From contig NZ_JANQBA010000011.1 in NCBI RefSeq assembly GCF_025490915.1, positions 1 to 64,000 of the forward strand: a stretch of DNA of 64,000 nt, given 5' to 3'. This stretch comes from Lacticaseibacillus parakribbianus. Lineage in GTDB: Bacteria; Bacillota; Bacilli; Lactobacillales; Lactobacillaceae. Shown in pieces: positions 7,828-16,351 of the stretch (positions within the stretch are counted from its first letter, which is position 1; each line of letters opens with the position of its first letter). The notes under the pieces were generated by a model. That model was not told the DNA's origin and ran no database searches. It saw only the letters and a list, made by a program, of their open reading frames with translations. The translations under genes and the position numbers were made by a program.

Positions 7828-8952
7828 ATGACACAATCAACCACGATTCCCTTTCGCGCCGACCTGGTCGGCAGCCTGCTGCGGCCGGCGGATCTAAAAC
7901 AGGCCAACGCCCAGCTCAAGGCCGGCACCATCACCGCGGCCGCCGAAGCGGCGGTGCAGCACCAAGAAGTCGCCCGCATCGTGGCGGCTCAGGCTAAGCT
8001 CGGCTTTCAGGCGGTGACGGACGGCGAGTTCTCCCGCGAGTACTGGCACCTAGACTTTTTGTGGGGGCTGAACGGCGTGGCCGAGGTCCGTCACGCCCAG
8101 TACGACAAGAACTTCGAAGGCGACATCGCCCCGGCCGACAACGTGCGGCTGAACGGCCGGGTCGCCTACAACCCGGACCACCCGTTCTTTGCCGCCTTCA
8201 GCTACCTGAACAGCGTCGTGCCGGCCGGGGTGCTGGCCAAGCAGACCATTCCGACGCCGGCCTTGCTGTTCCGCGATCACCGCAGCGACAACTGGGCCGA
8301 CTACTACGACTCGCTTGAAGCCCTTGAGCAGGACGTGATCAAGGCCTACGTGCAGACCATCCAGCACTTTTACGACCTGGGTTGCCGCTACCTGCAGATC
8401 GACGACACTAACTGGGCGTTTTTGATTCACAACCTGCGCCGCACCGAGGGTGACGCGGCGGCGGCCAAGCCTTACGTCGAGCTGGCCGAGCGGTCGCACC
8501 GCCTACTGGCCGGCATTTTGAGCCAGCTGCCCGACGACTTGGCCGTGACCTCGCACATTTGCCGCGGCAACTTCCAGTCGACCTACCTGTTCACCGGCGG
8601 CTACGAGTACGTGGCCGACTACATCAAGGACCTGCCGTATTCCGGGCTGTTCCTCGAGTACGACAACGCGCGGTCCGGCTCCTTTGCACCGCTTGCGACG
8701 CTGTGGAACGGCGATGCGAACAAAACGCTGGTGCTGGGGCTGATCACGTCCAAGTTCCCGGAACTGGAGGACCCGGCCGCCATCAAGGCCCGGCTGCAGG
8801 AGGCGGCCCAAACCGTGCCGCTGGCCAACCTCGCCCTGTCGACTCAGTGCGGCTTCGCCTCGACCGAGGAAGGCAACAAGCTGACCGAGGACCAGCAGTG
8901 GGCCAAGCTGCAGCTGGTGCAAGACATCGCCCAGGACGTCTGGGGCAAGTAG
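7828..8952 (+). CDS. MetE C-terminal-domain-like methyltransferase (YxjG/YxjH family)
   Basis: 374 residues, about half the size of full MetE and typical for the YxjG/YxjH group, which corresponds to the zinc-binding catalytic barrel of cobalamin-independent methionine synthase. Visible features: substrate-end motif RADLVGSLLRP at the N-terminus, VTDGEFSR, and zinc ligands in HICRGN and QCGFAST. An AGGAGG site precedes the ATG. The Met T-box upstream shows it is induced by methionine shortage, so it probably makes methionine from homocysteine with a methyl donor that is not defined for this subfamily. luxS downstream supplies homocysteine from S-ribosylhomocysteine, a sensible metabolic partner. 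Confidence 0.9.
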   Translation: MTQSTTIPFRADLVGSLLRPADLKQANAQLKAGTITAAAEAAVQHQEVARIVAAQAKLGFQAVTDGEFSREYWHLDFLWGLNGVAEVRHAQYDKNFEGDIAPADNVRLNGRVAYNPDHPFFAAFSYLNSVVPAGVLAKQTIPTPALLFRDHRSDNWADYYDSLEALEQDVIKAYVQTIQHFYDLGCRYLQIDDTNWAFLIHNLRRTEGDAAAAKPYVELAERSHRLLAGILSQLPDDLAVTSHICRGNFQSTYLFTGGYEYVADYIKDLPYSGLFLEYDNARSGSFAPLATLWNGDANKTLVLGLITSKFPELEDPAAIKARLQEAAQTVPLANLALSTQCGFASTEEGNKLTEDQQWAKLQLVQDIAQDVWGK

Positions 8953-9081
8953 CACGACCAGCCGGCCGGCGGCGCATGGACCGGCGCGGCACTGGCTCGC
9001 CGGCAGAACGGGCCGCGTGGCGGCGGGTCGCCGACCGGCGTGGTGGCCGCATGCTAGCGGCGACCGATTGCGGCTGCGGCC

Positions 9082-9111
9082 TTGCCAGGTGGCCCGGCGA
9101 CGCGGTAGCAT
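9082..9111 (+). promoter_or_regulatory. Probable luxS promoter
   Basis: TTGCCA (9082-9087), 18-nt spacer, TAGCAT (9106-9111), about 60 nt upstream of the luxS start. Confidence 0.5.
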
Positions 9112-9169
9112 GAAGGCGACGGCAGTTTTTGATTCAGGTTACAAAGGCATTCAATAGGAGGAATTCAGC

Positions 9170-9646
9170 ATGGCTAAAGTAGAAAGTTTTGAACTCGATC
9201 ACACGAAGGTGCTGGCACCTTACGTTCGGCTGATCACGGTGGAGGAAGGGCCCAAGGGCGACAAGATCTCGAACTTCGACCTGCGGCTGGTGCAGCCCAA
9301 CCAAGACGCGATTCCGACCGGCGGCTTGCACACGATTGAACACCTGCTGGCCAGCCTGCTGCGCGACCGCATGGACGGCGTAATCGACTGCTCGCCGTTC
9401 GGCTGCCGCACCGGTTTTCACCTGATCACCTGGGGCGAGCACAGCACCACCGAGGTCGCCAAGGCCTTGAAGGGCAGCCTCGAGGCGATTGCCAACGACA
9501 TCACCTGGGCCGATGTGCCTGGCACGACCATCGAGTCCTGCGGGAATTACAAGGACCACAGCCTGTTTTCCGCCAAGGAGTGGAGCAAGCTAATCTTGAG
9601 TCAAGGCATCTCGGTTGACCCATTCGACCGCAGCGTCCTCGCCTAA
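9170..9646 (+). CDS. luxS: S-ribosylhomocysteine lyase LuxS
   Basis: 158 residues, the standard LuxS length. It contains the metal-binding HTIEH motif, SPFGCRTGF with the catalytic cysteine, and a further Cys in ESCGNYKDH. LuxS cleaves S-ribosylhomocysteine to homocysteine and DPD, the autoinducer-2 precursor, in the cytoplasm. A GGAGG site precedes the ATG. It lies 217 bp after the MetE-like gene with its own probable promoter, and a strong terminator follows. Confidence 0.98.
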   Translation: MAKVESFELDHTKVLAPYVRLITVEEGPKGDKISNFDLRLVQPNQDAIPTGGLHTIEHLLASLLRDRMDGVIDCSPFGCRTGFHLITWGEHSTTEVAKALKGSLEAIANDITWADVPGTTIESCGNYKDHSLFSAKEWSKLILSQGISVDPFDRSVLA

Positions 9647-9657
9647 GCTGATTGCAC

Positions 9658-9746
9658 AAAAAATGCACCGCACCCGCACTTCGGGATGGCGCCTGTTAGC
9701 CGTGATGGCCGACACGCGGATCCGAAGGCGGGCTGCGGTGCTTTTT
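9658..9746. terminator. Terminator between luxS and the convergent gene
   Basis: GCACCGCACCCGC (9665-9677) pairs with GCGGGCTGCGGTGC (9728-9741) across a long loop; five T residues follow on the plus strand and a run of A precedes it, so it can serve both directions. Confidence 0.75.
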
Positions 9747-9747
9747 G

Positions 9748-10125
9748 TTACCAGCGGTTCTGCTCGCGCTTGGCCAGCTGGGCCTCAAGCCTGCGCGTCA
9801 TGGCGGCGACCACCTTGGGGGCCGGCAGGAACTGCAGGTAGTCCGGCGCAGACATCGCCCATTGGGTTGCGTCGTACTGCGGGGCAAGACCAGCCAAGGC
9901 GTCGGCGGAAAAGCCCAGCTCAGCCGCCTTTTGCCACATGAGTCGCAGGTCGCGCTTGCGTCGGCGCAGGTACCAGTTGAACGCCTGCTGGCAGCCCAAA
10001 AGCCACACCACCAAGGCAATCCAGGCCGCGACGTGGTAGCCTGGGGCGAATAGGACCAGGTAACCTAGCAACACGCCGATCGCCTCGATGGCCAGCAAAA
10101 TGGAATTCAGGGAACTGATTTTCAT
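9748..10125 (-). CDS. Small membrane protein, unknown function
   Basis: 125 residues from the ATG at 10125, which has correct spacing from GAGGTG; a GTG 9 nt upstream overlaps that site. Two hydrophobic segments lie at about 6-26 and 32-47, followed by an Arg/Lys-rich stretch (YLRRRKRDLR) and an amphipathic C-terminal half. I do not recognise the family. It is convergent with luxS and shares its terminator. Confidence 0.65.
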   Translation of the reverse strand: MKISSLNSILLAIEAIGVLLGYLVLFAPGYHVAAWIALVVWLLGCQQAFNWYLRRRKRDLRLMWQKAAELGFSADALAGLAPQYDATQWAMSAPDYLQFLPAPKVVAAMTRRLEAQLAKREQNRW

Positions 10126-10172
10126 GACACACACCTCAGGCTTAGTCTACCTGTTTCAAGCGCAAATCGCCA

Positions 10173-10865
10173 CTACTGGCGGATGCGCCTGACGCGCCAG
10201 ACCTGATCGATTGCGACCAGCTCCCAGACCTCGGTGAAGCGGCTGATCATGGCGTCATCGTGCTGCTGCTGGTTGAACGCCGCGCTTTGGGCCGGGTACT
10301 CGAACCAGTCGCGGCCCTGGGCGGTGACCACCACGTGCAGGCCGGTGCGGCTCGGCACCTGGGCCAGCGCAATCACGGTCATGCCTTCCAGGCGGTTGCG
10401 CTTGCCGGCCTTGGCCCAGTGGTCCAGCAGGCGCTTTTGGCTGCGGAAGTAGCGCGGCGTCATCAGGGTCGCAAGCGTCGCCTGGTCGTCGGCACTCCAG
10501 GCAGCCTCCATGGCGTCAAACAGCGCCGGGAAGGTCGCCTCAACCTCCGGATCAAGCGCGGTGGTGGCCCCAACGCGACCGGTGCCGGTGCTTGGGTGGT
10601 TGCGCTTGTAGGTGATGACGCCCAGGCCGCCGGTCAAGACGATGAAGGAGGCGAACACCGTGATCGGGCTGGTGTTCGCGTTGTTATATGTGCGGGTGGT
10701 GGTGCGATCGGTGGTCGTGCCACCGCCAGTGGTGCCGCCACCGGTTGTCCCGCCGCCGCCAGTGGTGCCGCCGCCGGTGGCCCCGCCGGCCCGGGCCAGC
10801 GTCGGCGTCAGTGGCAGCGCCGCAAGCGCCAGCAGCACCATCAGAAGAATGTAGATTTTTTTCAT
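10173..10865 (-). CDS. Tim44-like domain protein with Gly/Thr-rich spacer
   Basis: 230 residues. MKKIYILLMVLLALAALPL is a signal or anchor segment, followed by a GGGTT-repeat spacer (about 28-55), a second hydrophobic segment (about 68-86), and a C-terminal domain (about 105-230) with features of the Tim44-like/TRAP-N fold (FDAMEAAWSADDQATLATLMTPRYF). The first possible codons upstream ignore the GAAAGG site; the ATG at 10865 fits it. In bacteria such proteins are usually small membrane-tethered lipid or protein-binding modules of unknown role. The spacer DNA is a run of related GGTGGC triplets that could change length by slippage. Confidence 0.7.
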   Translation of the reverse strand: MKKIYILLMVLLALAALPLTPTLARAGGATGGGTTGGGGTTGGGTTGGGTTTDRTTTRTYNNANTSPITVFASFIVLTGGLGVITYKRNHPSTGTGRVGATTALDPEVEATFPALFDAMEAAWSADDQATLATLMTPRYFRSQKRLLDHWAKAGKRNRLEGMTVIALAQVPSRTGLHVVVTAQGRDWFEYPAQSAAFNQQQHDDAMISRFTEVWELVAIDQVWRVRRIRQ

Positions 10866-10924
10866 GAGAAAACCTTTCACCCCGGACCTATGATACACTG
10901 TGCGTGTTGAATGGAGGGGATCAG

Positions 10925-11125
10925 ATGACAGAACAACAATGCCCGTGGTGCGGCGGTCGGGATTTCGTCGAAGCCAAGCACCTGCCTTACCAAAACGTGG
11001 CCGCCAAAAGCGCGGTGGTCGGGCTCACCGGCCGGGCCAGCCTGTGTTATACGGTGTGTCGCGATTGCGGCACCGTGGTCCGCACCTATGTCGATGACCT
11101 GAGCAAGGTGAGACGCTGGCGCTAG
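10925..11125 (+). CDS. Small zinc-ribbon protein
   Basis: 66 residues from an ATG preceded by GGAGGGG at 10913-10919; an earlier in-frame start at 10904 precedes that site and is less likely. Two paired cysteines, CPWCG at the N-terminus and CRDCG near residue 47, make a zinc ribbon. The middle (YQNVAAKSAVVGLTGRAS) is not transmembrane. Function unknown; such small zinc ribbons are common in lactobacilli. It is divergent from the Tim44-like gene with about 60 bp between. Confidence 0.75.
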   Translation: MTEQQCPWCGGRDFVEAKHLPYQNVAAKSAVVGLTGRASLCYTVCRDCGTVVRTYVDDLSKVRRWR

Positions 11126-11187
11126 GGTCAATGGGCCGGCCGGGTCCCGCCGCGCATCGGCCACAGGGTGGCGCCAAGGCGGCGAGC

Positions 11188-12318
11188 TCACTGCTGGTCG
11201 CGCAGGGTGGCGCGGCCACCTTCGACCGTCGCGAAGCGGTAGCGGTTCAGTGAGCGGTTGTAGACGTTGGTCAGCCGGTTGGGGTCGTTGTAGACGATTT
11301 CGTACTGATGTGCGGCAATCGGCGACACCGCCAGGGCCCGATTCACGCCTTCCTGACGGTCGCAGGCGGCAAACACCGCGGCGAATTCCGCCGGGACGCG
11401 GCTGGTATCGTGGCCCTTGGCGGTTTTGGTGAAGTGTGTCACCTGGCCCTGGCTGAGCTTGACCATTGTGTTCTTGGTCAAAAACAGGTAGGTGGCCTGC
11501 CCGTCGCTGGCGGCGCGGGTGGTCGCCTTGGGCATGCCGTAGTGCAACACGGCGGCGGCCAGCTGCGCGGCCTGGAACGTACCGGTGTAAGTGGCGTTGA
11601 CGCCTTGGCGCCTCAGGTCCTGGATGGCGAAGCGCTCGACGCTGGTGTAGGTGCCGGTGACCTGAACGTGATAGAGCTGGTTACCGGTCACGCGCAGCTG
11701 CTGGGTTTTGTCTTCTGAGAACCAACGGCCGGCCAGCTGGGGGTTGCTCAGGTGCGTCTTTGGCACCTTCAGCTGGCCGCTGACGTAGACGGTGGCCACC
11801 GGCAGGTCCGTGATTGCCGGGTCGTAGCCCAGGCTCAGCGCGTACAAGGTGTCGCCGGCCGCGACGTAACCGATTCCCAACGCGGTTTGGGTGCCGGTGG
11901 TTTTGTAGGTGGTCAGCTGGTTGTAGCCGGTCAGCTTGAACCTGGCCTTGGCCGCGGTCAGCGCCCGGTTCAAGGCGGCTAGGCTGGCTAGGCGCATGGT
12001 CTGGTGCTGCTGCTTGGCCGTTGCGGTCATCAGGCGCTTGGCCATGGCGTAGCTGATCTTGGTGGTGCCGGCACCGAGCAAGCCGCGGCGGGTGGTGACG
12101 ACGTTGGGATTGGCCTTCGTCTGCGTGGCGCGAACCTGCGTCAGCTGGTCGCCCTTGAGTGCGGCGGTCACCGTGGCGTCTTCGCACCACAGCGTTTCGG
12201 CGCGGTTCAAGATCTTGGCCGAGTTGCGCCGCACGGTCTGGGCGTCTTGGCTGCGGTGGCAGCCGGCAAGCGCCAAGGTGAGCACGACGAGCCCGGTGAT
12301 GCGAAACCATTTGTTCAT
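11188..12318 (-). CDS. Predicted lipoprotein, unknown function
   Basis: 376 residues starting at ATG 12318 with a GGGGGC site 5 nt upstream. The signal peptide ends in LALAGC, a lipobox, so Cys is the lipid-anchored residue. The mature protein is hydrophilic with many Gln, Thr and Lys and no catalytic motif I can identify. One segment (ADLPVATVYVSGQLKVPKTHL) precedes a region resembling a small beta-barrel. It may be an extracellular binding or stress lipoprotein, but nothing in the sequence decides this. Confidence 0.75.
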   Translation of the reverse strand: MNKWFRITGLVVLTLALAGCHRSQDAQTVRRNSAKILNRAETLWCEDATVTAALKGDQLTQVRATQTKANPNVVTTRRGLLGAGTTKISYAMAKRLMTATAKQQHQTMRLASLAALNRALTAAKARFKLTGYNQLTTYKTTGTQTALGIGYVAAGDTLYALSLGYDPAITDLPVATVYVSGQLKVPKTHLSNPQLAGRWFSEDKTQQLRVTGNQLYHVQVTGTYTSVERFAIQDLRRQGVNATYTGTFQAAQLAAAVLHYGMPKATTRAASDGQATYLFLTKNTMVKLSQGQVTHFTKTAKGHDTSRVPAEFAAVFAACDRQEGVNRALAVSPIAAHQYEIVYNDPNRLTNVYNRSLNRYRFATVEGGRATLRDQQ

Positions 12319-12489
12319 AATTTGCCCCCAAGTTTTCTCCATTGTCGCACAATGGCCGGCGCCGGGGGCAGCCTTGACCAAAGCTTAAGCAAAAACGGTG
12401 CAGCGTTCGTCAAACGCACCCGGCGTGGCACTGCCTGGGACCGGGTCCGGTAGATGGCCGGTGTGGCCTGTAGCTGTGCAGTCTGCGAG

Positions 12490-12914
12490 AAAAACCCCGG
12501 TCGAAGTTGCTTCGACCGGGGTTCTTGCGGTGTCGACCGCGCCGAAGCCACCGGGGACAAGGCCGCCGGTGGCCAGGCGTTCAGATTGGTGCGTTGCAAG
12601 CATTCGTGCGGTTGGCGGCCGGTAGTGTCTGGCCGGCAGTACAACTTGAAACAAGCCACCGGTCAATGCTCCGCCGCAGCTACCTCGCATTGCGAGTAGG
12701 CGGGACAAAACGCGGCCGGTGGGTGGTGGTCCACACCCTGGTGGTCGGTCCCAATCGGAGGGGACCGTTGCGCGAAAACGTCGGCGTTGTTGCCAGGTTC
12801 GGCATGGCATGAGTGGGGTACTGGGAATGCTTATGTCCCGGACCGTTCCCCATAGACGGTGGCGATGCAACGGCTGTGATCAAAGCCGCCGCCCCGTCCT
12901 AAGATAATCATCTG
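12490..12914 (-). ncRNA. Structured RNA of about 425 nt, copy A of a three-copy family
   Basis: Transcribed leftward from the conserved promoter at 12920-12948 to a perfect terminator hairpin (12495-12521, arms CCCCGGTCGAAG and complement, loop TTG) followed by five U. About 260 nt at the 5' side align with the RNA at 44.68-45.08 kb. Invariant blocks include GATGATTAT near the 5' end, GGGGAACGGTCCGGGACATA and AGCATTCCCAGTACCCC, which can fold as GGGG/CCCC and GGGA/TCCC helices, and GAGGTAGCTGCGGCGG. Helices are conserved with compensatory changes: CGGTCCC/GGGACCG here against CGG-GCCC/GGGCCCG in copy B; GGCT/AGCC against GGCC/GGCC; AACG/CGTT against ACAC/GTGT. No shared open reading frame runs through the unit in the sense direction. 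Not RNase P, tmRNA, SRP or any family I can name. Confidence 0.8.
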
Positions 12915-12919
12915 AAGCC

Positions 12920-12948
12920 AGTGTAAGCCTTGTTATGTTGGCCGTCAA
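12920..12948 (-). promoter_or_regulatory. Promoter of structured RNA copy A
   Basis: On the minus strand: TTGACG (12948-12943), 17-nt spacer ending AAGGCT, TACACT (12925-12920). Both boxes, the spacing and the spacer end are the same in copy B. Confidence 0.85.
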
Positions 12949-13011
12949 CTTTGAAGCTCGCAATGCGGCTTGGCGGTTGAAAAATTTGGCGTAGCGAGGC
13001 AACACGCCAAG

Positions 13012-13046
13012 GGCCCAGCCGACGTCTCGCGTCGGCTGGGCCCTAG
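13012..13046 (-). terminator. GC-rich hairpin after the secreted Lys/Ala-rich protein
   Basis: Perfect inverted repeat GGGCCCAGCCGACG around a short loop, directly downstream of the minus-strand gene. It lacks a long U run, so termination efficiency is uncertain. Confidence 0.5.
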
Positions 13047-13060
13047 TTGTTCAGTGGTGC

Positions 13061-13639
13061 TCATTCGGCCTCCGGGAAGGTCACCTTGTGCTGGGTGATG
13101 CTCCAGGTCTGCTTGTTGGTCGCGGTCACGCCGACGGCCGCGACGTCGGCCTTGATCTCGGCCGGTGTCAGGTTGAAGCGCGGGAAGCTCGGGATGTCGT
13201 TGTAGGTCATGCCCATCCAGCCGGATTGCTCGTGGTCGCGCTTGAGGCCGCTGCTGTCTCTGGTGTCGTAGACCTGGCCGTAGCGAACCGCCTTACCGGT
13301 TTGGTCGTTGGTGATCTCCAGGTAGGCGACCAGCCGCTTCTTTTCGCCCTTGCTGGCCTTGCTTTCGGTCACCTTGGGCTCGGGCTTTTCGCCCGGGGCC
13401 AGGCTCGCGGCGTCGGCGCTTGCGTCCTCGGCGCCGTCCTTGGTGCTGCTGCCACTGGCCGCCTTGGCGTCCTTGCTTGCGGCCTTCGCGCTGTTGCTTG
13501 CGGCCTTGCTGCTGGCTTTTTGGCTGCTGCTGGTTTGGGCCGAGTCGCCTGAGTCGGCGGCGGTGGTGGTTTGCACCGCGGCGGCGCCCAGCAGGACGAC
13601 GAAGGCGGCGACGGCGATCAGTTTTTTGGTGAGTTTCAT
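13061..13639 (-). CDS. Secreted protein with Lys/Ala/Ser-rich linker
   Basis: 192 residues. A signal peptide (MKLTKKLIAVAAFVVLLGAA, cleavage near AAVQTTTAA-D) is followed by a low-complexity linker of KAAS and KASS units to about residue 85 and a compact C-terminal domain (100-190) containing YLEITNDQTGKAVRYGQVYD. The domain is not one I recognise. The protein is probably exported and wall-associated by charge. Strong GAGCC-type site before the ATG is weak, but the signal peptide fixes the start. Confidence 0.75.
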   Translation of the reverse strand: MKLTKKLIAVAAFVVLLGAAAVQTTTAADSGDSAQTSSSQKASSKAASNSAKAASKDAKAASGSSTKDGAEDASADAASLAPGEKPEPKVTESKASKGEKKRLVAYLEITNDQTGKAVRYGQVYDTRDSSGLKRDHEQSGWMGMTYNDIPSFPRFNLTPAEIKADVAAVGVTATNKQTWSITQHKVTFPEAE

Positions 13640-13706
13640 GGATTGGCTCCTTAGTCAGGATTTGGTTTCAGTGTACCAATTCCCTGGGCGAAACGCAAAA
13701 GTGCCG

Positions 13707-14513
13707 CTACTTGAAGAAGGCGTTCAGGTAATGCGCGACGCCGTCGTGGTTGATGTCGAGCGTCTTGTAGTGGGTGGCCGCCAGCACCTCGGCGTTGGCG
13801 TTGCCCATCGCCACGCCGTACTGCACCGTGGTCAGCATCTGCAGGTCGTTGCTGCCGTCGCCGAACGCCATCGTGCGGCGCAGCGGGATGGCGAGCTGGG
13901 CGCAGACCTGGCGAATCGCGCTGGCCTTGTTGATGCCGTGCCTGGTGATCTCGATGTTGTCGAAGTTCGACGAGCTGAGGTCGAGGCCGGGATAGGCGCC
14001 AAGCGCCTGCTTGGCCTGAGCTAGGGTGCTTGGGTCCGGGTGAAAAATGATGCCGTTGGTGATGTCCGGCGCCAAGGCGCAAAGCTCCTGGACCGAATGC
14101 ACGGTGCGGTTGCGCCGCGGGTCCTCGCCGGCCATGCGGTGGGCGGCGTCGCGACTGACGGCAATCGGTGTGTCCTCCAGCGACACCACGCCGGTTTCCG
14201 TGAACAAGGTCGCCCGGGCCCCGAAGCGCTTGGCGACCTGGTAGATGCCGGCGAGCTCCGTTGCGCCGAGGCGAATGCCGCTGGTCTCGCCTGCGACCTG
14301 GGTGACCGAGCCGTTGGCGCAGATCACGTTCAGGCCGGGGCCGATGCGGTCGGCCATCGCCCGGGCCGAGAACAAGGCGCGACCGGTGGCGATGAAGAAC
14401 TGGTGGCCGGCCGCGCGGTACTTAGCGATGGCGGCCTTGGTGGCGGGGCTTGGCACCTGGCTGCGGCCGACCAGGGTGCCGTCGATATCCATGAAAATTG
14501 CGTATGGTGACAT
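13707..14513 (-). CDS. Cof-type HAD-IIB phosphatase
   Basis: 268 residues, the usual length of Cof-like HAD hydrolases. Motif I is FMDIDGTLV (nucleophile and acid Asp), motif II region FIATGRALFSAR, motif III Lys in the NKASAIRQVC region, motif IV AFGDGSNDLQML. These Mg2+-dependent cytosolic enzymes dephosphorylate sugar phosphates, flavin or cofactor phosphates; specificity cannot be read from sequence. It stands alone between a secreted protein gene and an MFS transporter gene. Confidence 0.92.
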   Translation of the reverse strand: MSPYAIFMDIDGTLVGRSQVPSPATKAAIAKYRAAGHQFFIATGRALFSARAMADRIGPGLNVICANGSVTQVAGETSGIRLGATELAGIYQVAKRFGARATLFTETGVVSLEDTPIAVSRDAAHRMAGEDPRRNRTVHSVQELCALAPDITNGIIFHPDPSTLAQAKQALGAYPGLDLSSSNFDNIEITRHGINKASAIRQVCAQLAIPLRRTMAFGDGSNDLQMLTTVQYGVAMGNANAEVLAATHYKTLDINHDGVAHYLNAFFK

Positions 14514-14598
14514 AATGACGTCCTTTGTAGTTAGTTTGCTTCACTGGCCAGTCTAAGCGTTTTCAGCTGAGGCGGCAAGTGTTTCCCCGTTGGACAGC

Positions 14599-14624
14599 AA
14601 AAAGGGACCGCCGCGGCGGTCCCT
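14599..14624 (-). terminator. Terminator of the MFS transporter gene
   Basis: Near-perfect palindrome AGGGACCGCCGCGGCGGTCCCT followed by five U on the minus strand, 11 bp after the transporter stop codon. Confidence 0.85.
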
Positions 14625-14634
14625 GTCAAACGCG

Positions 14635-16044
14635 TTACTTGGCGGCCTGGTCCTTGCCGCGGATGCCAAAGGAAACGGCAAAGGCGACCACCGCCAGCGC
14701 CAGCACGAAGGCGAATCCGGCGTGGGCGCCGGCGGTTTGGCCGGCCAGCCCCGGCTGGCTGCGCATCCCCGCGGCCAATGCGCTGGTCGCAATCGCGGTC
14801 GCCACGGCGCCGACAATCTGCTGCAGCGTGTTCAAAATCGCACTGCCATCCGCGGAGGTCGCGCCGTCCAGGCTGTTCAGCCCGTAAGTCTGCGCCGGCG
14901 ACATCGCAAGCGGTGCCCCGATCATCAGCACGATGTGGCCGGCGATCACCTGGGCCAGGCTGCTGTGAGCGTTGGTGGTCATCAAGATAATCACCCCGAT
15001 TGCCGCAATCGCAAAGCCAAGCTTGGTCAGCCACTTGGCGCCGTAGCGGTCAAAGAGCCGCCCGGCCAGGGCCGACACCAGCGCGTTGACCACGCCGCCC
15101 GGTAGCATCACCAGGCCCGTCATCGCGACGGGCAGGCCCATCGTTTTTTGCAGGTAGGTCGGCAGCAGGTACATCGCCGCCAAAATGACGCCGAAGTCGA
15201 GCATCACCAGCAAGGTGCCGAAGGTGAAGGCGCGGCTGTCAAACACGCGCAGGTTCAGCATCGGTGCGTCTTGGTGCAGCTCCCGCCGCGCAAAGGCCAC
15301 CAAGGCGACAATCCCGACGAGGAGGGCAAGCAGCACCGGGGCAGCCAGCCAACCGTGGTCAGAGGCGCTGGAGACGCCGATCACGATACCGCCGAAGCCG
15401 ACGGTGGACAACACGATGGCCAGCCAGTCGAAGGCGACGTTGCGACGTTCAAAGGCGTCGCCCAGCGTTGCGGCGACCAGCACGAAGGCGATGGCCAGAA
15501 TCGGCACCAGCACCCAGAAAATCGCGTGCCAGGAGAACTTGGCGAGCAGTAGCCCGGCCAAGGTCGGCCCGATCGCCGGGGCGAACATGATGACCAAGGC
15601 CGCCATGCCCATCACCGCGCCGAGCTTGTACGGTGGGAAAATTTGCAAGGCGATGCTGAACATCAAGGGCAGCACCAGCCCGGTGCCGATGCCCTGAATC
15701 ATGCGGCCGACCAGGACCACCGGGAAGGTGCTGGCGACCGCGGCGATTACGGCGCCGAGCATGAAGGCGCCAAGCGCCGTCAGCACGACGGCCTTGGTGG
15801 GGAAGCGCCGCGATAGCAGGCTCGACAGCGGCATGCAGATGCCGATCACCAGCATGTAGCCGGTGACCAGCCACTGAATGGTGCCTTGCGTGACGTGAAG
15901 CGCGGTCATCATCGACGGCAGCGCGATGTTCAGCGCCGTTTCGGAGAACATGCCGACGAAGGAACCGATCATCAGGCCGAGAATCGCCAGCGCGGGATGC
16001 GCGAGCGTGACGCGAGCCTTGGGAAGCGTTGAATCATTTTGCAT
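14635..16044 (-). CDS. MFS multidrug exporter, DHA2 (14-TM) family
   Basis: 469 residues with 13-14 hydrophobic helices. Near the N-terminus it has SFVGMFSETALNIALPSMM and TQGTIQWLVTGYMLVIGICMPLSSLLSRRF (DHA2 motif A and loop), VVLVGRMIQGIGTGLVLPL (motif B/C region) and NTLQQIVGAVATAIATS, all typical of the LmrB/EmrB/QacA group. These proton-driven exporters expel hydrophobic drugs or metabolites. No dedicated regulator is adjacent, so the substrate is open. Confidence 0.92.
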   Translation of the reverse strand: MQNDSTLPKARVTLAHPALAILGLMIGSFVGMFSETALNIALPSMMTALHVTQGTIQWLVTGYMLVIGICMPLSSLLSRRFPTKAVVLTALGAFMLGAVIAAVASTFPVVLVGRMIQGIGTGLVLPLMFSIALQIFPPYKLGAVMGMAALVIMFAPAIGPTLAGLLLAKFSWHAIFWVLVPILAIAFVLVAATLGDAFERRNVAFDWLAIVLSTVGFGGIVIGVSSASDHGWLAAPVLLALLVGIVALVAFARRELHQDAPMLNLRVFDSRAFTFGTLLVMLDFGVILAAMYLLPTYLQKTMGLPVAMTGLVMLPGGVVNALVSALAGRLFDRYGAKWLTKLGFAIAAIGVIILMTTNAHSSLAQVIAGHIVLMIGAPLAMSPAQTYGLNSLDGATSADGSAILNTLQQIVGAVATAIATSALAAGMRSQPGLAGQTAGAHAGFAFVLALAVVAFAVSFGIRGKDQAAK

Positions 16045-16088
16045 AAAATAAAACCATCCTTACTGTAAAGTGGCGAGCCGCACCTGGG

Positions 16089-16127
16089 ACGCAAAAACAC
16101 CCCTCCGGTCTGGGCCGGAAGGGTGTT
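16089..16127 (-). terminator. Terminator after the MazG-like gene
   Basis: Minus-strand hairpin with arms AACACCCTTCCGG and CCGGAGGGGTGTT followed by a U run, between the MazG-like gene and the MFS gene. The 220 bp between this hairpin and 16352 hold no gene I can support. Confidence 0.7.
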
Positions 16128-16351
16128 GTCGCAACGCATAGGCATAGCGCTGGGCTGTGTGGGCATTTCGCCGAATGAAAAGTAACGGTGATTATCTTAA
16201 TGACCGCGGCGGGAAAAGTCAACCGCCAACGCGCGGCGACCGGCCAGCACTTGCGGCGACCGCGCGGCTGGAACCTGCTGGCGACCGCGAGCGACGCAAG
16301 CACTACGCCGGAGCGACCGGCGGCCACGCCGCGTCGCCGAGTCGACGCGGT

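Noticed and set aside
12385-12907. Small frames sharing MSGVLGMLMSRTVPH in RNA copies A and B
   Set aside because: The shared peptide is on the antisense strand of the RNA and flanks do not stay in frame; structure with compensatory changes explains conservation better.
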